From Betaproteobacteria bacterium (lineage in GTDB: Bacteria; Pseudomonadota; Gammaproteobacteria; Burkholderiales; SG8-39): 32,738 nt of DNA. The notes beneath the pieces were generated by a model. That model did no database searches. It was not told the origin of the DNA and saw only the letters and a list, made by a program, of their open reading frames with translations. The first letter of the stretch is position 1, and each line of letters opens with the position of its first letter. Made by a program: the position numbers and the translations under genes. This document shows positions 9,417 to 17,576 of this stretch, one piece after another. Where the stretch lies: NCBI GenBank assembly GCA_005883675.1, contig VBCM01000193.1, forward strand, positions 4,821 through 37,558, written 5' to 3'.

Positions 9417-11195
9417 ATGAGTACCTACACGGCGCCGCTAAAAGACATGAAGTTCGTGCTGCACGAGCTCGCCGGCCTGGCGGAGGTGGCGAAGCTCCCC
9501 GGCTATGAGGAGGCCTCGCCCGACACGGTCGACGCCATCCTCGAGGAAGCGGGCAAGTTCGCCGCCGGCGTGCTCGATCCGCTCAACGCCACCGGCGACC
9601 GCGAAGGCTCGACGTGGACCGATGGCGCGGTTCGCACGCCCAAGGGGTTCCGCGAAGCCTATCGGCAGTTCTGCGAGGGCGGCTGGAACGCGCTACCGTT
9701 CGAAGGCGAGTGGGGCGGGCAGGGGCTGCCGCGGCTCGTCTCGACGCCGGTGCAGGAGATGTGGAAGAGCGCGAACCTGAGCTTCTCGCTTTGTCCGCTC
9801 CTCACGCAGGGCGCGGTCGAGGCGCTGCTCTTGCGAGGCTCCGATGAGCTCAAGCGCCGCTATCTGCCGAAGATGGTGGAAGGCAACTGGACCGGCACCA
9901 TGAACCTCACCGAGCCGCAGGCCGGCTCGGACCTCTCGCTCGTGCGCACGCGCGCCGAGCGCCAGGGCGACCATTACCTGATCTCGGGCCAGAAGATCTT
10001 CATCACCTACGGCGAGCACGACCTCGCCCAGAACATCGTGCACCTCGTGCTGGCGCGCACGCCGGATGCGCCCGAAGGCGTGAAGGGCATCTCGCTCTTC
10101 GTCGTGCCCAAATTCATCCCGAACGAGGACGGCACGCCGGGCAAGCGCAACCCGGCGAAGTGCGCCTCCATCGAGCACAAGCTCGGCATCCACGCGAGCC
10201 CCACCGCGGTGATGGTCTACGACAAGGCGCTCGGCTATCTCGTCGGCGAGGAGAACCGCGGGCTCGAATACATGTTCATCATGATGAATGCCGCGCGCTT
10301 TGCGGTCGGCCTCGAGGGCGTGGCGATCGCCGAGCGCGCGTTCCAGCGCGCGCTCGCCTTCGCCAGGGAGCGCATCCAGGGCCGCGACCTGGTGCAGGGC
10401 GGTAAATCGGTGCCGATCATCCGCCACCCGGACGTGCGCCGGATGCTGATGCTGATGAAGTCGCAGACCGAGGCGATGCGCGCGCTCGCGTATACGACCG
10501 CCGCGACGATGGACTTCGCGCGCAAGCACCCGGACGCCGAAGCGCGCAAGCGCCACCAGGCCTTCGTCGACCTGATGATTCCCGTCGTCAAGGGCTGGTC
10601 CACCGAGACCGGCATCGAGATCGCCTCGCTCGGCGTGCAGGTGCACGGCGGCATGGGCTTCGTCGAGGAAACCGGCGCCGCGCAGTACCTGCGCGACGCT
10701 CGCATCACCACCATCTACGAAGGCACGACCGGCATCCAGGCAATGGACCTCGTCGGGCGCAAGATCGCGCGCGAAGCCGGCACCACCGCCAAGGCCTGGC
10801 TCGGCTCGCTGAAAGCGCTGGACGCGGAGCTTGCCAAGTCGGCAAACGCCGACGTCAAAGCGCTCCGCGCACAGCTCGCCCAGGGCGTGCAGGCGGTGAG
10901 CGATAGCGTCAACTTCATCGTCGAGACCAAGGACCCGCGCGCCACCTTCGCCGGCGCGGTGCCGTTCCTCAAGCTCATGGGCATCGTCGCCGGGGGCTGG
11001 CAGATGGCGCGTGCCGCGCTCGCTGCCGAAAGGAAGTTGAATTCGGGTGATAAGGACTTCCTCCATGCGAAAATCGCCACCGCGCGCTTCTACGGCGACC
11101 AGGTTCTGGTGCAGGCGCCGGCATTGCGCGACACGGTAGTGAAGGGGGCGGCCGGCGTGCTCGCGCTTTCCGAAGAGCAGTTCCTCGCTGCGTAG
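9417..11195 (+). CDS. Long-form acyl-CoA dehydrogenase (about 590 residues)
   Basis: FAD-dependent acyl-CoA dehydrogenase that introduces a 2,3 double bond and passes electrons to EtfAB. At 592 residues it is longer than the 380-400-residue enzymes and matches the long class with an extra C-terminal domain, which includes DmdC-type (3-methylmercaptopropionyl-CoA) enzymes. Visible are the FAD/substrate segment [22 protein letters not shown], the middle beta domain ([14 protein letters not shown]), [42 protein letters not shown], with the EGT segment carrying the likely catalytic glutamate, and the C-terminal extension. It follows etfA by 10 bases. Substrate range cannot be assigned; DmdC is a possibility only. 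Confidence 0.92.
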   Translation: MSTYTAPLKDMKFVLHELAGLAEVAKLPGYEEASPDTVDAILEEAGKFAAGVLDPLNATGDREGSTWTDGAVRTPKGFREAYRQFCEGGWNALPFEGEWGGQGLPRLVSTPVQEMWKSANLSFSLCPLLTQGAVEALLLRGSDELKRRYLPKMVEGNWTGTMNLTEPQAGSDLSLVRTRAERQGDHYLISGQKIFITYGEHDLAQNIVHLVLARTPDAPEGVKGISLFVVPKFIPNEDGTPGKRNPAKCASIEHKLGIHASPTAVMVYDKALGYLVGEENRGLEYMFIMMNAARFAVGLEGVAIAERAFQRALAFARERIQGRDLVQGGKSVPIIRHPDVRRMLMLMKSQTEAMRALAYTTAATMDFARKHPDAEARKRHQAFVDLMIPVVKGWSTETGIEIASLGVQVHGGMGFVEETGAAQYLRDARITTIYEGTTGIQAMDLVGRKIAREAGTTAKAWLGSLKALDAELAKSANADVKALRAQLAQGVQAVSDSVNFIVETKDPRATFAGAVPFLKLMGIVAGGWQMARAALAAERKLNSGDKDFLHAKIATARFYGDQVLVQAPALRDTVVKGAAGVLALSEEQFLAA

Positions 11196-12936
11196 CCTGA
11201 TCCTACTGCTCGCGTTCGCCGCCGCGCCGGCGTTCGCGGCGGAGCGTGCGCTCGCGGATTTCTTCCGCGAGTTCACGGACGAATGGATGCGCGGCGATCC
11301 GAATCGCGCCGCCGCCACGCGCTATTTCACCGGCGCGGAGCAGGCGGCGCTCGAGCGGAGCCTCACCCCCGAGACGCGCGCCTGGCGCCACGAGCGCGTC
11401 GCGCTCGCGCGAAGAGGGCTTGCCGAGCTCGCGAAATTCGACGCTGCGCATATGTCGCGCGACGAGCGCGTCTCGGCGGAGCTCATGCGCTGGCAGCTCT
11501 CGCAGCTCGTCGAGGGCGAGGCGTACGAGGACTACCGCTTCCCGCTCGACCAGTTCAACGGCCCGAATGTGCAACTGGTGAACACGCTCACGGTGACGCA
11601 TCCGCTACGCAGCCCGGCCGATGCGCGCAACTACGTCGCCCGGCTCGGCCAGGTGCGGCTGCGCATGGAGGAGGCGATTACCGAGGCCGAGCGCCTAGCG
11701 GCGAAGCGCATGATCCCGCCGCGCTTCATCCTGCGCTCGACACTCGCGCAGATGCGGCACTTCATCGGCACGCCGCCCGCGCAGAATCCGCTCGTCGCGA
11801 TCTACGCCGAGCGCATTGCGCCGATCGACGGCATCGGCGCCGAGGAGCGCGACGCGCTCAAGCAGGAGGCCGAGCGCACGGTCGCCGGCGACGTGTATCC
11901 GGCGTGGCAGAAAGCCATCGCGCTCCTCGAATCGCTCATACCGACATCGACCGACGATGCGGGCCTGTGGCGCTTCCCCGGCGGCGCCAAGGCCTATGCC
12001 TACGAGCTGCGGCGCTTCACCACCACGAACCTCGGCCCCGACGAGATCCACGACATCGGGCTGCGCGAGGTGGCGCGCATCGAAGCCGAGATGGACAAGC
12101 TGCTGCAGCGCCTCGGCCGCACCCAGGGCACGCTCAAGGAGCGCACCGATGCGCTCGAGCGCGATCTCGCTTATCCGAACACCGACCAAGGGCGCGCGGC
12201 GATCATGGCCGACATCGAGCGCATCCTGCGCGATGCCGAGAAGCGCTCCGCGACGCTCTTCGCCCAGACGCCGAAAGCGCCGGTCGTCGCGCGGCCCTAT
12301 CCGCCATTCCGCTGGGCGAGCGCGGCGGCGAGCTACAGCTTCCCGGCGCCCGATGGCTCGCGCCCGGGCACCTTCCAGATACCGCTGCGGCCGTCGCAGC
12401 TCACGCGCTTCGGGTTGCGCTCGCTCGTCTATCACGAGACGGTGCCAGGTCACCACTTCCAGATCGCGCTCGAGATGGAGAACCCCGCGCTGCCGCGCTT
12501 TCGGCAGCTACGCGCCTACGGCTTCATCTCGGCCTATGGCGAGGGCTGGGCGCTCTACGCCGAGCGGCTCGCCGCGGAGGCGCTCTGGTACGAGGACGAT
12601 GCGGAGGGCCTTCTCGGCCAGCTCGCGGCGGAGCTCTTCCGCGCGCGGCGCCTCGTGGTCGACACGGGGCTGCACGCCAAGCGCTGGACGCGCGAGCAGG
12701 CGATCGCCTATGGCATCGGCCCGAGCGAGGTCGAGCGCTACGTGGTGTTTCCGGGGCAGGCCTGCTCGTACAAGCTCGGGCAGCTCAAGATCCTGGAACT
12801 GCGCGAGCGCGCGCGACGCGCGCTCGGCAGCCGCTACTCGCCGAAGGAGTTCCACCGCGCGGTGCTCGGTACCGGCACCGTGCCGCTCGAGCTCCTCGAG
12901 CGCGAAGTCGACGCCTACATCGCAACCGCGAAATAA
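11188..12936 (+). CDS. DUF885 family putative metal-dependent hydrolase, exported; probable CTG start
   Basis: DUF885 protein with the metallopeptidase-like motif YHETVPGHHFQIALEME (H-E-x-x-x-G-H-H) followed by RAYGFISAYGEGWALYAERLAAE. The track starts it at ATG 11287, which cuts into an alpha-helical stretch. Reading upstream in frame gives [17 protein letters not shown] followed by AERALADFFREFTDEWMRGD, a clean signal peptide with an AFA-A cleavage site. The frame is open only back to 11143 and has no ATG, GTG or TTG there. The CTG at 11188, with GAAGAG about 10 bases upstream, is the best candidate. It would overlap the acyl-CoA dehydrogenase stop by eight bases. The function of DUF885 proteins is poorly defined; peptidase activity is inferred from the motif. 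The 3' end lies six bases from the convergent mscS-like gene. Confidence 0.85.
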   Translation: MRSLILLLAFAAAPAFAAERALADFFREFTDEWMRGDPNRAAATRYFTGAEQAALERSLTPETRAWRHERVALARRGLAELAKFDAAHMSRDERVSAELMRWQLSQLVEGEAYEDYRFPLDQFNGPNVQLVNTLTVTHPLRSPADARNYVARLGQVRLRMEEAITEAERLAAKRMIPPRFILRSTLAQMRHFIGTPPAQNPLVAIYAERIAPIDGIGAEERDALKQEAERTVAGDVYPAWQKAIALLESLIPTSTDDAGLWRFPGGAKAYAYELRRFTTTNLGPDEIHDIGLREVARIEAEMDKLLQRLGRTQGTLKERTDALERDLAYPNTDQGRAAIMADIERILRDAEKRSATLFAQTPKAPVVARPYPPFRWASAAASYSFPAPDGSRPGTFQIPLRPSQLTRFGLRSLVYHETVPGHHFQIALEMENPALPRFRQLRAYGFISAYGEGWALYAERLAAEALWYEDDAEGLLGQLAAELFRARRLVVDTGLHAKRWTREQAIAYGIGPSEVERYVVFPGQACSYKLGQLKILELRERARRALGSRYSPKEFHRAVLGTGTVPLELLEREVDAYIATAK

Positions 12937-12942
12937 ACCCGG

Positions 12943-14472
12943 CTAGGCCTTGGCGCGCAGGCCGAAGAAGCGGCGGATGCGGCTCAAGAGATCGGCCTGC
13001 TCGTTCTGCACCGCCATCGGCTGGGTGGCGAACACCTCGCGCACTTTCTCAAGCTCGGGGCGGCGCGAGGCGATGACGCGAGCGATACCCTCGGCGATCT
13101 CCGGCCGGCCGAGGAGCAGCCCCTGGAACGACTTGCCGTCGAGGCGATAGCACTCGACGTCGGTCTTCGCCACCACGGTGGCGCTCCGCGCGTCGCCCGT
13201 GAGGAGCGCCATCTCGCCGAAGAACTGCCCGGCGCGCAGCGTGCTGAGTGTTTGCGGCGCGGCGTTCGGCGGCTCGTAGCGCACCTCGACCTCGCCGAAC
13301 ATGATGATGTAGAGCCAGTGGGCGATGTTGCCCTGCTTGGTGATGACGTCGCCGCGCGCGAAGGGCGCGTACTGCAGCCGCTCGCCGAGCTCGTTCATCT
13401 CGTCCTCCGCGAGCACCGTGAAGAGATCCACCTGGCGCAGCATCTCGAGGCGCCGGCCGAGCTCGCGCTTTCGCACGAGGTCGGCGTGCGCCTCGTCGCG
13501 CGACACCGCGTGCACCGTGCGCTGCTCCTCCGCGATGCGGATGCCGGCGCGCTGCAGCGAGGCGAAGAGGTGCACGCGCACCATCGAGTCGGTCATCTCG
13601 TCTTCCAGCAGATCGGTCAGGAAATAACGCAACTCGTACTCGAGGTTGCCGGCGACGAAGCCATGCAGCACGGTGCTTGGCGCCGGCGTCTGCGCCACGT
13701 TGGCGATCGGCACGTCGATCATCTCCTCGTTGACGATGGCGATCACGCGCGCCGGCGGCACGCTCGGATCGACCATGAAGCGGAGGCTCCGGCGCCATTG
13801 CAGCGGCCGGCCCTCGCGGCGGCCGAGGATGGCGACGCGGCCCTTCATGATCGCGCTGTTCGGAATGACGATCGTCTCCCAGTTGCGCGTCTCGATGAGG
13901 GTCGAGCGCCAGCGGATATCGCGCACCTGGCCCGCGAGCTCGTCGATCCTCACCCAGTCGCCCACCTGCACGGTGTTGTCGACCTGGATCGAGAGCCCGC
14001 CCAAGAGGTTGCCGAGCGTGTCCTGCATGGCGAACGCGATCACCGCCGTCAGGATGGCTGACGTCGTTACGATGCTGGACAAGTCCACGCCCGCGCCGCG
14101 TAGCTGTGCGAGGCCGTAGATGACGTAGAGGACGAGGATCACCACGTCCTCGACGATGCGCGGCATCGCCCGGCCGATGAGAGGAAGCAGCAGCCGGAAG
14201 AACGTGAAGCCGGCGAGCCGGATGAGCGCGATCGCCGTGACGATGCGGAAAATCGTGTGCACCCCGGACGCAGCGTCGGGCGCGAGCGTCTCGAGCGGGA
14301 CCGCCGTGGCCTGGCCGAAGACGCCGATCAGGAAAAACCACAGCGTGTTGAGATACACGGAGCGCTCGAGCGGCCGGAAGCGCAGCAGCAGCACCGCGAG
14401 CGCGAGTGCCAGCAGCGTCAACCATCCCACTTCGGAATGCAGCAGCGCGTTCAGGCTGTAGTGCTCGGTCAT
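12943..14472 (-). CDS. MscS-family mechanosensitive channel with cyclic nucleotide-binding domain
   Basis: Inner-membrane channel. The N-terminal half has about four hydrophobic helices (VGWLTLLALALAVLLL, VYLNTLWFFLIGVFG, and RIVTAIALIRLAGFTFFRLLLPLIG followed by VVILVLYVIYGLAQL). The pore-lining helix and beta domain follow: IVTTSAILTAVIAFAMQDTLGNLLGGLSIQVDNTVQVGDWVRIDELAGQVRDIRWRST, classic MscS. A C-terminal cNMP-binding domain has a good phosphate-binding cassette (GQFFGEMALLTGDARSATV). It resembles bacterial cyclic-nucleotide-gated MscS-like channels, which may be ligand- rather than tension-gated. The start at 14472 is chosen because it forms TGATG with the stop of the upstream DUF962 gene; the track start at 14508 would overlap it. 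The protein is then 509 residues. No terminator separates it from the convergent DUF885 gene. Confidence 0.9.
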   Translation of the reverse strand: MTEHYSLNALLHSEVGWLTLLALALAVLLLRFRPLERSVYLNTLWFFLIGVFGQATAVPLETLAPDAASGVHTIFRIVTAIALIRLAGFTFFRLLLPLIGRAMPRIVEDVVILVLYVIYGLAQLRGAGVDLSSIVTTSAILTAVIAFAMQDTLGNLLGGLSIQVDNTVQVGDWVRIDELAGQVRDIRWRSTLIETRNWETIVIPNSAIMKGRVAILGRREGRPLQWRRSLRFMVDPSVPPARVIAIVNEEMIDVPIANVAQTPAPSTVLHGFVAGNLEYELRYFLTDLLEDEMTDSMVRVHLFASLQRAGIRIAEEQRTVHAVSRDEAHADLVRKRELGRRLEMLRQVDLFTVLAEDEMNELGERLQYAPFARGDVITKQGNIAHWLYIIMFGEVEVRYEPPNAAPQTLSTLRAGQFFGEMALLTGDARSATVVAKTDVECYRLDGKSFQGLLLGRPEIAEGIARVIASRRPELEKVREVFATQPMAVQNEQADLLSRIRRFFGLRAKA

Positions 14473-14774
14473 CAGAACTTGATCCGCCCCGTCAGCATGT
14501 CGCGCCACATCGCCCAGTCGCCGAGGAAGCTATAGACCGGGTAGGTGAACGTGGCGGGCTTGTTTTTCTCGAAAAAGAAGTGCCCGACCCAGGCGGCCAT
14601 GGTCGCCAGCGCAGCGATGATGGTCGCGAGGCCGAGCGTAGTCCCGAGGAAGTGCAGCCGCCGGCAGCTGCGGTCGGCATGCTGCGATAGATAAAAGGGG
14701 TAAAACGCGCCAAAACTGCGGTATGGCTCGGCGCTCCCGGACGCCGTATTTTTTTTCTCCCTGCTCCCACCCAT
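14472..14774 (-). CDS. DUF962 / Mpo1-like small membrane protein (shortened)
   Basis: Small membrane protein with the DUF962 hallmarks FYPFYLSQHADRSCRRLHFLGTT and WVGHFFFEKNKPATFTYPVYSFLGDWAMWRDMLTGRI. The yeast relative Mpo1 is an iron-dependent dioxygenase in alpha-oxidation of 2-hydroxy fatty acids; its conserved His residues (SQH, RRLH, GHFFFEKN) are present here. The start at 14774 (MGGSREKK) is preferred over the track start at 14846, since TACAAT lies seven bases upstream. Only one hydrophobic stretch (TLGLATIIAALATMAAWVG) joins the two conserved blocks. From memory the family has two spans here, so roughly 15-20 residues may be missing. The stop overlaps the mscS-like start by one base, indicating a two-gene operon. 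Confidence 0.8.
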   Translation of the reverse strand: MGGSREKKNTASGSAEPYRSFGAFYPFYLSQHADRSCRRLHFLGTTLGLATIIAALATMAAWVGHFFFEKNKPATFTYPVYSFLGDWAMWRDMLTGRIKF

Positions 14775-14781
14775 GGAGCCG

Positions 14782-14787
14782 ATTGTA
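14782..14787 (-). promoter_or_regulatory. Candidate -10 (TACAAT) seven bases before the DUF962 gene start
   Basis: On the minus strand TACAAT (complement of 14782-14787) precedes the ATG at 14774 by seven bases, again predicting a leaderless or near-leaderless transcript. It is a 5/6 match to TATAAT. The site supports choosing 14774 as the start. No clear -35 was seen. Confidence 0.45.
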
Positions 14788-14829
14788 CTGGGTCGGAACA
14801 ATCGTGCTGCGACCCGGTCGGATAGCCTA

Positions 14830-17073
14830 GTGGCAAGAATCCTCATCGCGGACGATCACCGCGCGAACCGGGAGGCGCTCGCCGCACTGCTCGAAACCGC
14901 CGGCCACGAGGTGCTGAGCGCGCCGGAGGGCAGCAAGGCGCTCGAGCTCGCGCGCAGCCACCGGCCCGAGCTGGTCATCACCGATGTCCTGATGCCGATC
15001 ATGGACGGCTACGAGCTGACGCGGCGCCTGAAGCTCGAGCCGCAGACGGCTGGCATCAGCGTGATCTTTTACACGGCCTACTTCGGCGGCCAGGACGCGA
15101 AAGAGCTCGCCGCTGCGCTTGGCGTGGCACGCGTGCTGGTGAAGCCCTCCGACAACGCCGCGATTCTGCGCGCGGTAGGCGAAGTGCTCTCGGCGCGCCC
15201 CGCGGCGCCGGCCGACACGCGTGCCGACCTCGACCGCGAGCACCTGCGCCTGATGGTGGATCAGCTCCTCGAGAAGACCGGCGCCCTGGAAGCGCAGCAG
15301 CAGCGCATCGAGCGCATGAACCGCACGCTCGCGATGCTCTCCGCGATCAACGCGCTCATCGTGCGCGCGGATGAGCGCCAGGCACTGCTCGAGGAAGCGT
15401 GCCGCATCGCCGTCGACAAGGGCGGCTTTCGGCTCGCCGCGGTGGGACTCTCCGACGGCAGCCGGCGCCTTGAGCTCGCGGCGCGCGCGGGCGAAGGGAG
15501 CCCCGAGCGCGAGCTCGAGCGCCTGAGACTCGGCACCCAGGCGATGATCTGGAACGACGCCGAGAGCGGCTCGTTCGTCGCGCTGCCGCTCATCGTGGCG
15601 GAGGAGCCGGCGGGCGTGCTGCTGCTCTACGCGCGCGTGCGCGACTTCTTCGACGAGGAAGAGATGCGGCTCCTGCACGAGCTCGCGGGCGACGTCTCGT
15701 TCGCGTTGCATCACCTCGAGCAGAAGGCGCAGATGGATTACCTCGCCTACCACGACTCGCTCACCGATCTCCCGAACCGCAGCCTCTTCACCGACCGCAT
15801 GACGCAGGCGCTGAACGCGGCGCGGCGCGAGAAGCGCTTCGCCGCCGCGGTGTTCGTCGACGTCGAGCGCTTTCGCATGGTGAACGAGACCTTCGGGCGC
15901 AAGGCGGGCGATGATCTCCTGCGCACGATCGGCGCGCGCCTGCGCGCCGCGGCGCGCGAGCAGGACACGGTGGCGCGCATCGGCGCCGACCACTTCGCCG
16001 TCGCGGTCGCGCCGTTTGACCGGCCGGGCGACACCACGCACTGGATGATCGAGCGCCTCGAGCAGGCGTTCACGCCGCCGATCACCATCGACGGCGTCGA
16101 GCTGCGCGTGGCACTCAAGGCGGGCATCGGCGTGTTCCCGGCCGATGGCGAGTCGACCGAGTCGCTTTGCGCCAACGCCGAGACCGCGCTCAGCAAGGCG
16201 AAGGAATTGAACCAGCCCTATCTCTTCTACGCGCCGGAGATGAACGCGCGGGTGGCCGAGTCGCTCGCCATGGAGAACCGCCTGCGCCGCGCGCTGGAGG
16301 AGGGCCGGCTCGCGCTGCACTACCAGCCCAAGATCGACGTCAAGACGGGCGCGGTCGCGGGGCTCGAAGCGCTCATCCGCTGGATCGATCCGGAGCTCGG
16401 CAGCGTGCCGCCGGCCAAGTTCGTCGGGCTCCTGGAGGAGACCGGCATGATCCTCGCCGCCGGCCGCTGGGCGCTGCGCCAGGCGGCGACCGACATCCAC
16501 CATTGGGAGTCGCTCGGCATCGCCGTGCCGCGCATCGCGGTCAACGTCTCGGCGATCCAGCTCCGGCAGAAGGATTTCGTCGATTCGGTGCTCGAGGCGA
16601 TCTCGTCCGCGGGCGAAATGCGCGGCGCTCGCATGCCGCTCATCGATCTCGAGATCACCGAGAGCGTGCTGATGGACGACATCGAGGAGAGCACGCGGAA
16701 GCTGCAGACGCTGCGGCGCGCCGGCATCGAGGTCTCGGTCGATGATTTCGGCACCGGCTACTGCTCGCTCAGCTACCTCGCGCGGCTGCCGGTGGACACG
16801 CTCAAGATCGATCGGAGCTTCGTCGTGCGCATGGGCGAGGCCGGCTATCCGCGCAACATCGTGGCGATGATCGTCTCGCTTGCCCACACACTCGGCCTAA
16901 AGGTCATCGCCGAGGGCGTCGAGGAGACCGAGCAGGTGCACCTCTTGAAGGAGCTCGGCTGCGACCAGATCCAGGGCTACTACGTGAGCGCTCCGGTGCC
17001 GGCGTCGCAGATCGAGGGGCTCCTGCGTCCCGACGCCGGCAGGACGCTGCGCCACCGCATCGCCGCGGCCTGA
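14830..17073 (+). CDS. Response regulator with GAF, degenerate GGDEF and intact EAL domains (c-di-GMP phosphodiesterase)
   Basis: Cytoplasmic c-di-GMP signalling protein. Numbering is from GTG 14830, which starts the receiver (MARILIADDHRANREALAALL); the track start at ATG 14773 adds 19 residues unlike a receiver. The receiver has D52 in ITDVLMPIMDGYE and VLVKPSDN. A coiled-coil linker (about 135-180) leads to a GAF domain (about 185-300). The GGDEF domain has ARIGADHFAVAV in place of GG[DE]EF (residue 385 on), so it should not be a cyclase. The EAL domain keeps GLEALIRW (E513), AVNVSAIQLR, LEITESVLM, VDDFGTGYCSL, LKIDRSFV and VIAEGVEE, so PDE activity is likely. The degenerate GGDEF could bind GTP as a regulatory site. 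The cognate kinase is not evident. It diverges from the DUF962 gene. Confidence 0.92.
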   Translation: MARILIADDHRANREALAALLETAGHEVLSAPEGSKALELARSHRPELVITDVLMPIMDGYELTRRLKLEPQTAGISVIFYTAYFGGQDAKELAAALGVARVLVKPSDNAAILRAVGEVLSARPAAPADTRADLDREHLRLMVDQLLEKTGALEAQQQRIERMNRTLAMLSAINALIVRADERQALLEEACRIAVDKGGFRLAAVGLSDGSRRLELAARAGEGSPERELERLRLGTQAMIWNDAESGSFVALPLIVAEEPAGVLLLYARVRDFFDEEEMRLLHELAGDVSFALHHLEQKAQMDYLAYHDSLTDLPNRSLFTDRMTQALNAARREKRFAAAVFVDVERFRMVNETFGRKAGDDLLRTIGARLRAAAREQDTVARIGADHFAVAVAPFDRPGDTTHWMIERLEQAFTPPITIDGVELRVALKAGIGVFPADGESTESLCANAETALSKAKELNQPYLFYAPEMNARVAESLAMENRLRRALEEGRLALHYQPKIDVKTGAVAGLEALIRWIDPELGSVPPAKFVGLLEETGMILAAGRWALRQAATDIHHWESLGIAVPRIAVNVSAIQLRQKDFVDSVLEAISSAGEMRGARMPLIDLEITESVLMDDIEESTRKLQTLRRAGIEVSVDDFGTGYCSLSYLARLPVDTLKIDRSFVVRMGEAGYPRNIVAMIVSLAHTLGLKVIAEGVEETEQVHLLKELGCDQIQGYYVSAPVPASQIEGLLRPDAGRTLRHRIAAA

Positions 17074-17134
17074 CGTCGGCAAACCGCCGACGCCAAGTCG
17101 CATGGATTCGACGTCACTTTCTGAAGACAGCCGA

Positions 17135-17163
17135 CTGTCAAGCGCCGCGCGCGCCCGTAAACT
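17135..17163 (+). promoter_or_regulatory. Candidate sigma70 promoter upstream of the hypothetical gene at 17178
   Basis: CTGTCA (17135-17140), a 17-base spacer and TAAACT (17158-17163) match the -35/-10 layout, four of six bases each. The predicted transcription start is near 17170, about eight bases before the ATG at 17178. It lies in the roughly 100-base gap after the EAL gene, in which no other gene is apparent. Confidence 0.45.
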
Positions 17164-17177
17164 GTGCGCCGCTCCCG

Positions 17178-17576
17178 ATGGTTTCAGAACACAGGCCCAA
17201 CGATCTCGTCGCGCTCAGCACGGCGGCCGCCGCCGCCTATCTGGCGCTCGCGCGCCGCGGCTTGCCGCAGGCGCAGGGCCTCCTCGACGTCGCCGCGATC
17301 GCGCTCGCCGCGTGCATCCCGATCTACGGTGCGCGTCATGGGGCCGAGCCGCTGCGCCGCCTCACCGACGCCGATGTCGCCGGCGGCAAGTTCACGCACG
17401 GCGCCTCGCGCCTGCAGTTCGGCGATGGCCGCTCGGCTTTCACCCGCCTCGCGGTCACCGCCGCGGACTTCGCCAAGGGGCTCGAGCGCCTGAAGCGCGC
17501 CGGCGTCAACTTCGCCCACGCGCGTCACGACGCGGCGCCGCGGCGCCTGCCGACCGTGATGCCGCCGCCGGCATGA
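17178..17576 (+). CDS. Hypothetical protein, 132 residues
   Basis: I do not recognise this family. The protein starts MVSEHRPNDLVALSTAAAAAYLALARRGLPQAQGLLDVAAIALAACIPIYG. It has an Ala-rich helical first half with one moderately hydrophobic stretch (LLDVAAIALAACIPIYG), then a basic, Gly-containing second half (DADVAGGKFTHGASRLQFGDGRSAFTRLAVTAADFAKGLERLKRAGVNF) and a Pro-rich tail. There is no clear signal peptide, metal site or known motif. Codon use is like that of its neighbours. A plausible promoter precedes it, and its stop overlaps the following receiver gene in ATGA, so the two are probably co-translated. It is likely to work with that signalling protein, but the role is unknown. Confidence 0.65.
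   Translation: MVSEHRPNDLVALSTAAAAAYLALARRGLPQAQGLLDVAAIALAACIPIYGARHGAEPLRRLTDADVAGGKFTHGASRLQFGDGRSAFTRLAVTAADFAKGLERLKRAGVNFAHARHDAAPRRLPTVMPPPA

Noticed and set aside
11283-13076. 597-residue plus-strand ORF overlapping the DUF885 gene
   Set aside because: Out-of-frame shadow; the frame with the HETVPGHH motif and signal peptide is the real gene.
14773-14829. Upstream ATG start for the receiver-GAF-GGDEF-EAL protein
   Set aside because: The added 19 residues are unlike receiver sequence and would lie in the divergent promoter region; GTG 14830 begins the receiver directly.
14827-16887. 686-residue minus-strand ORF opposite the GGDEF-EAL gene
   Set aside because: Shadow frame of high-GC coding DNA; no recognisable motifs, composition biased to Arg, His and Glu.
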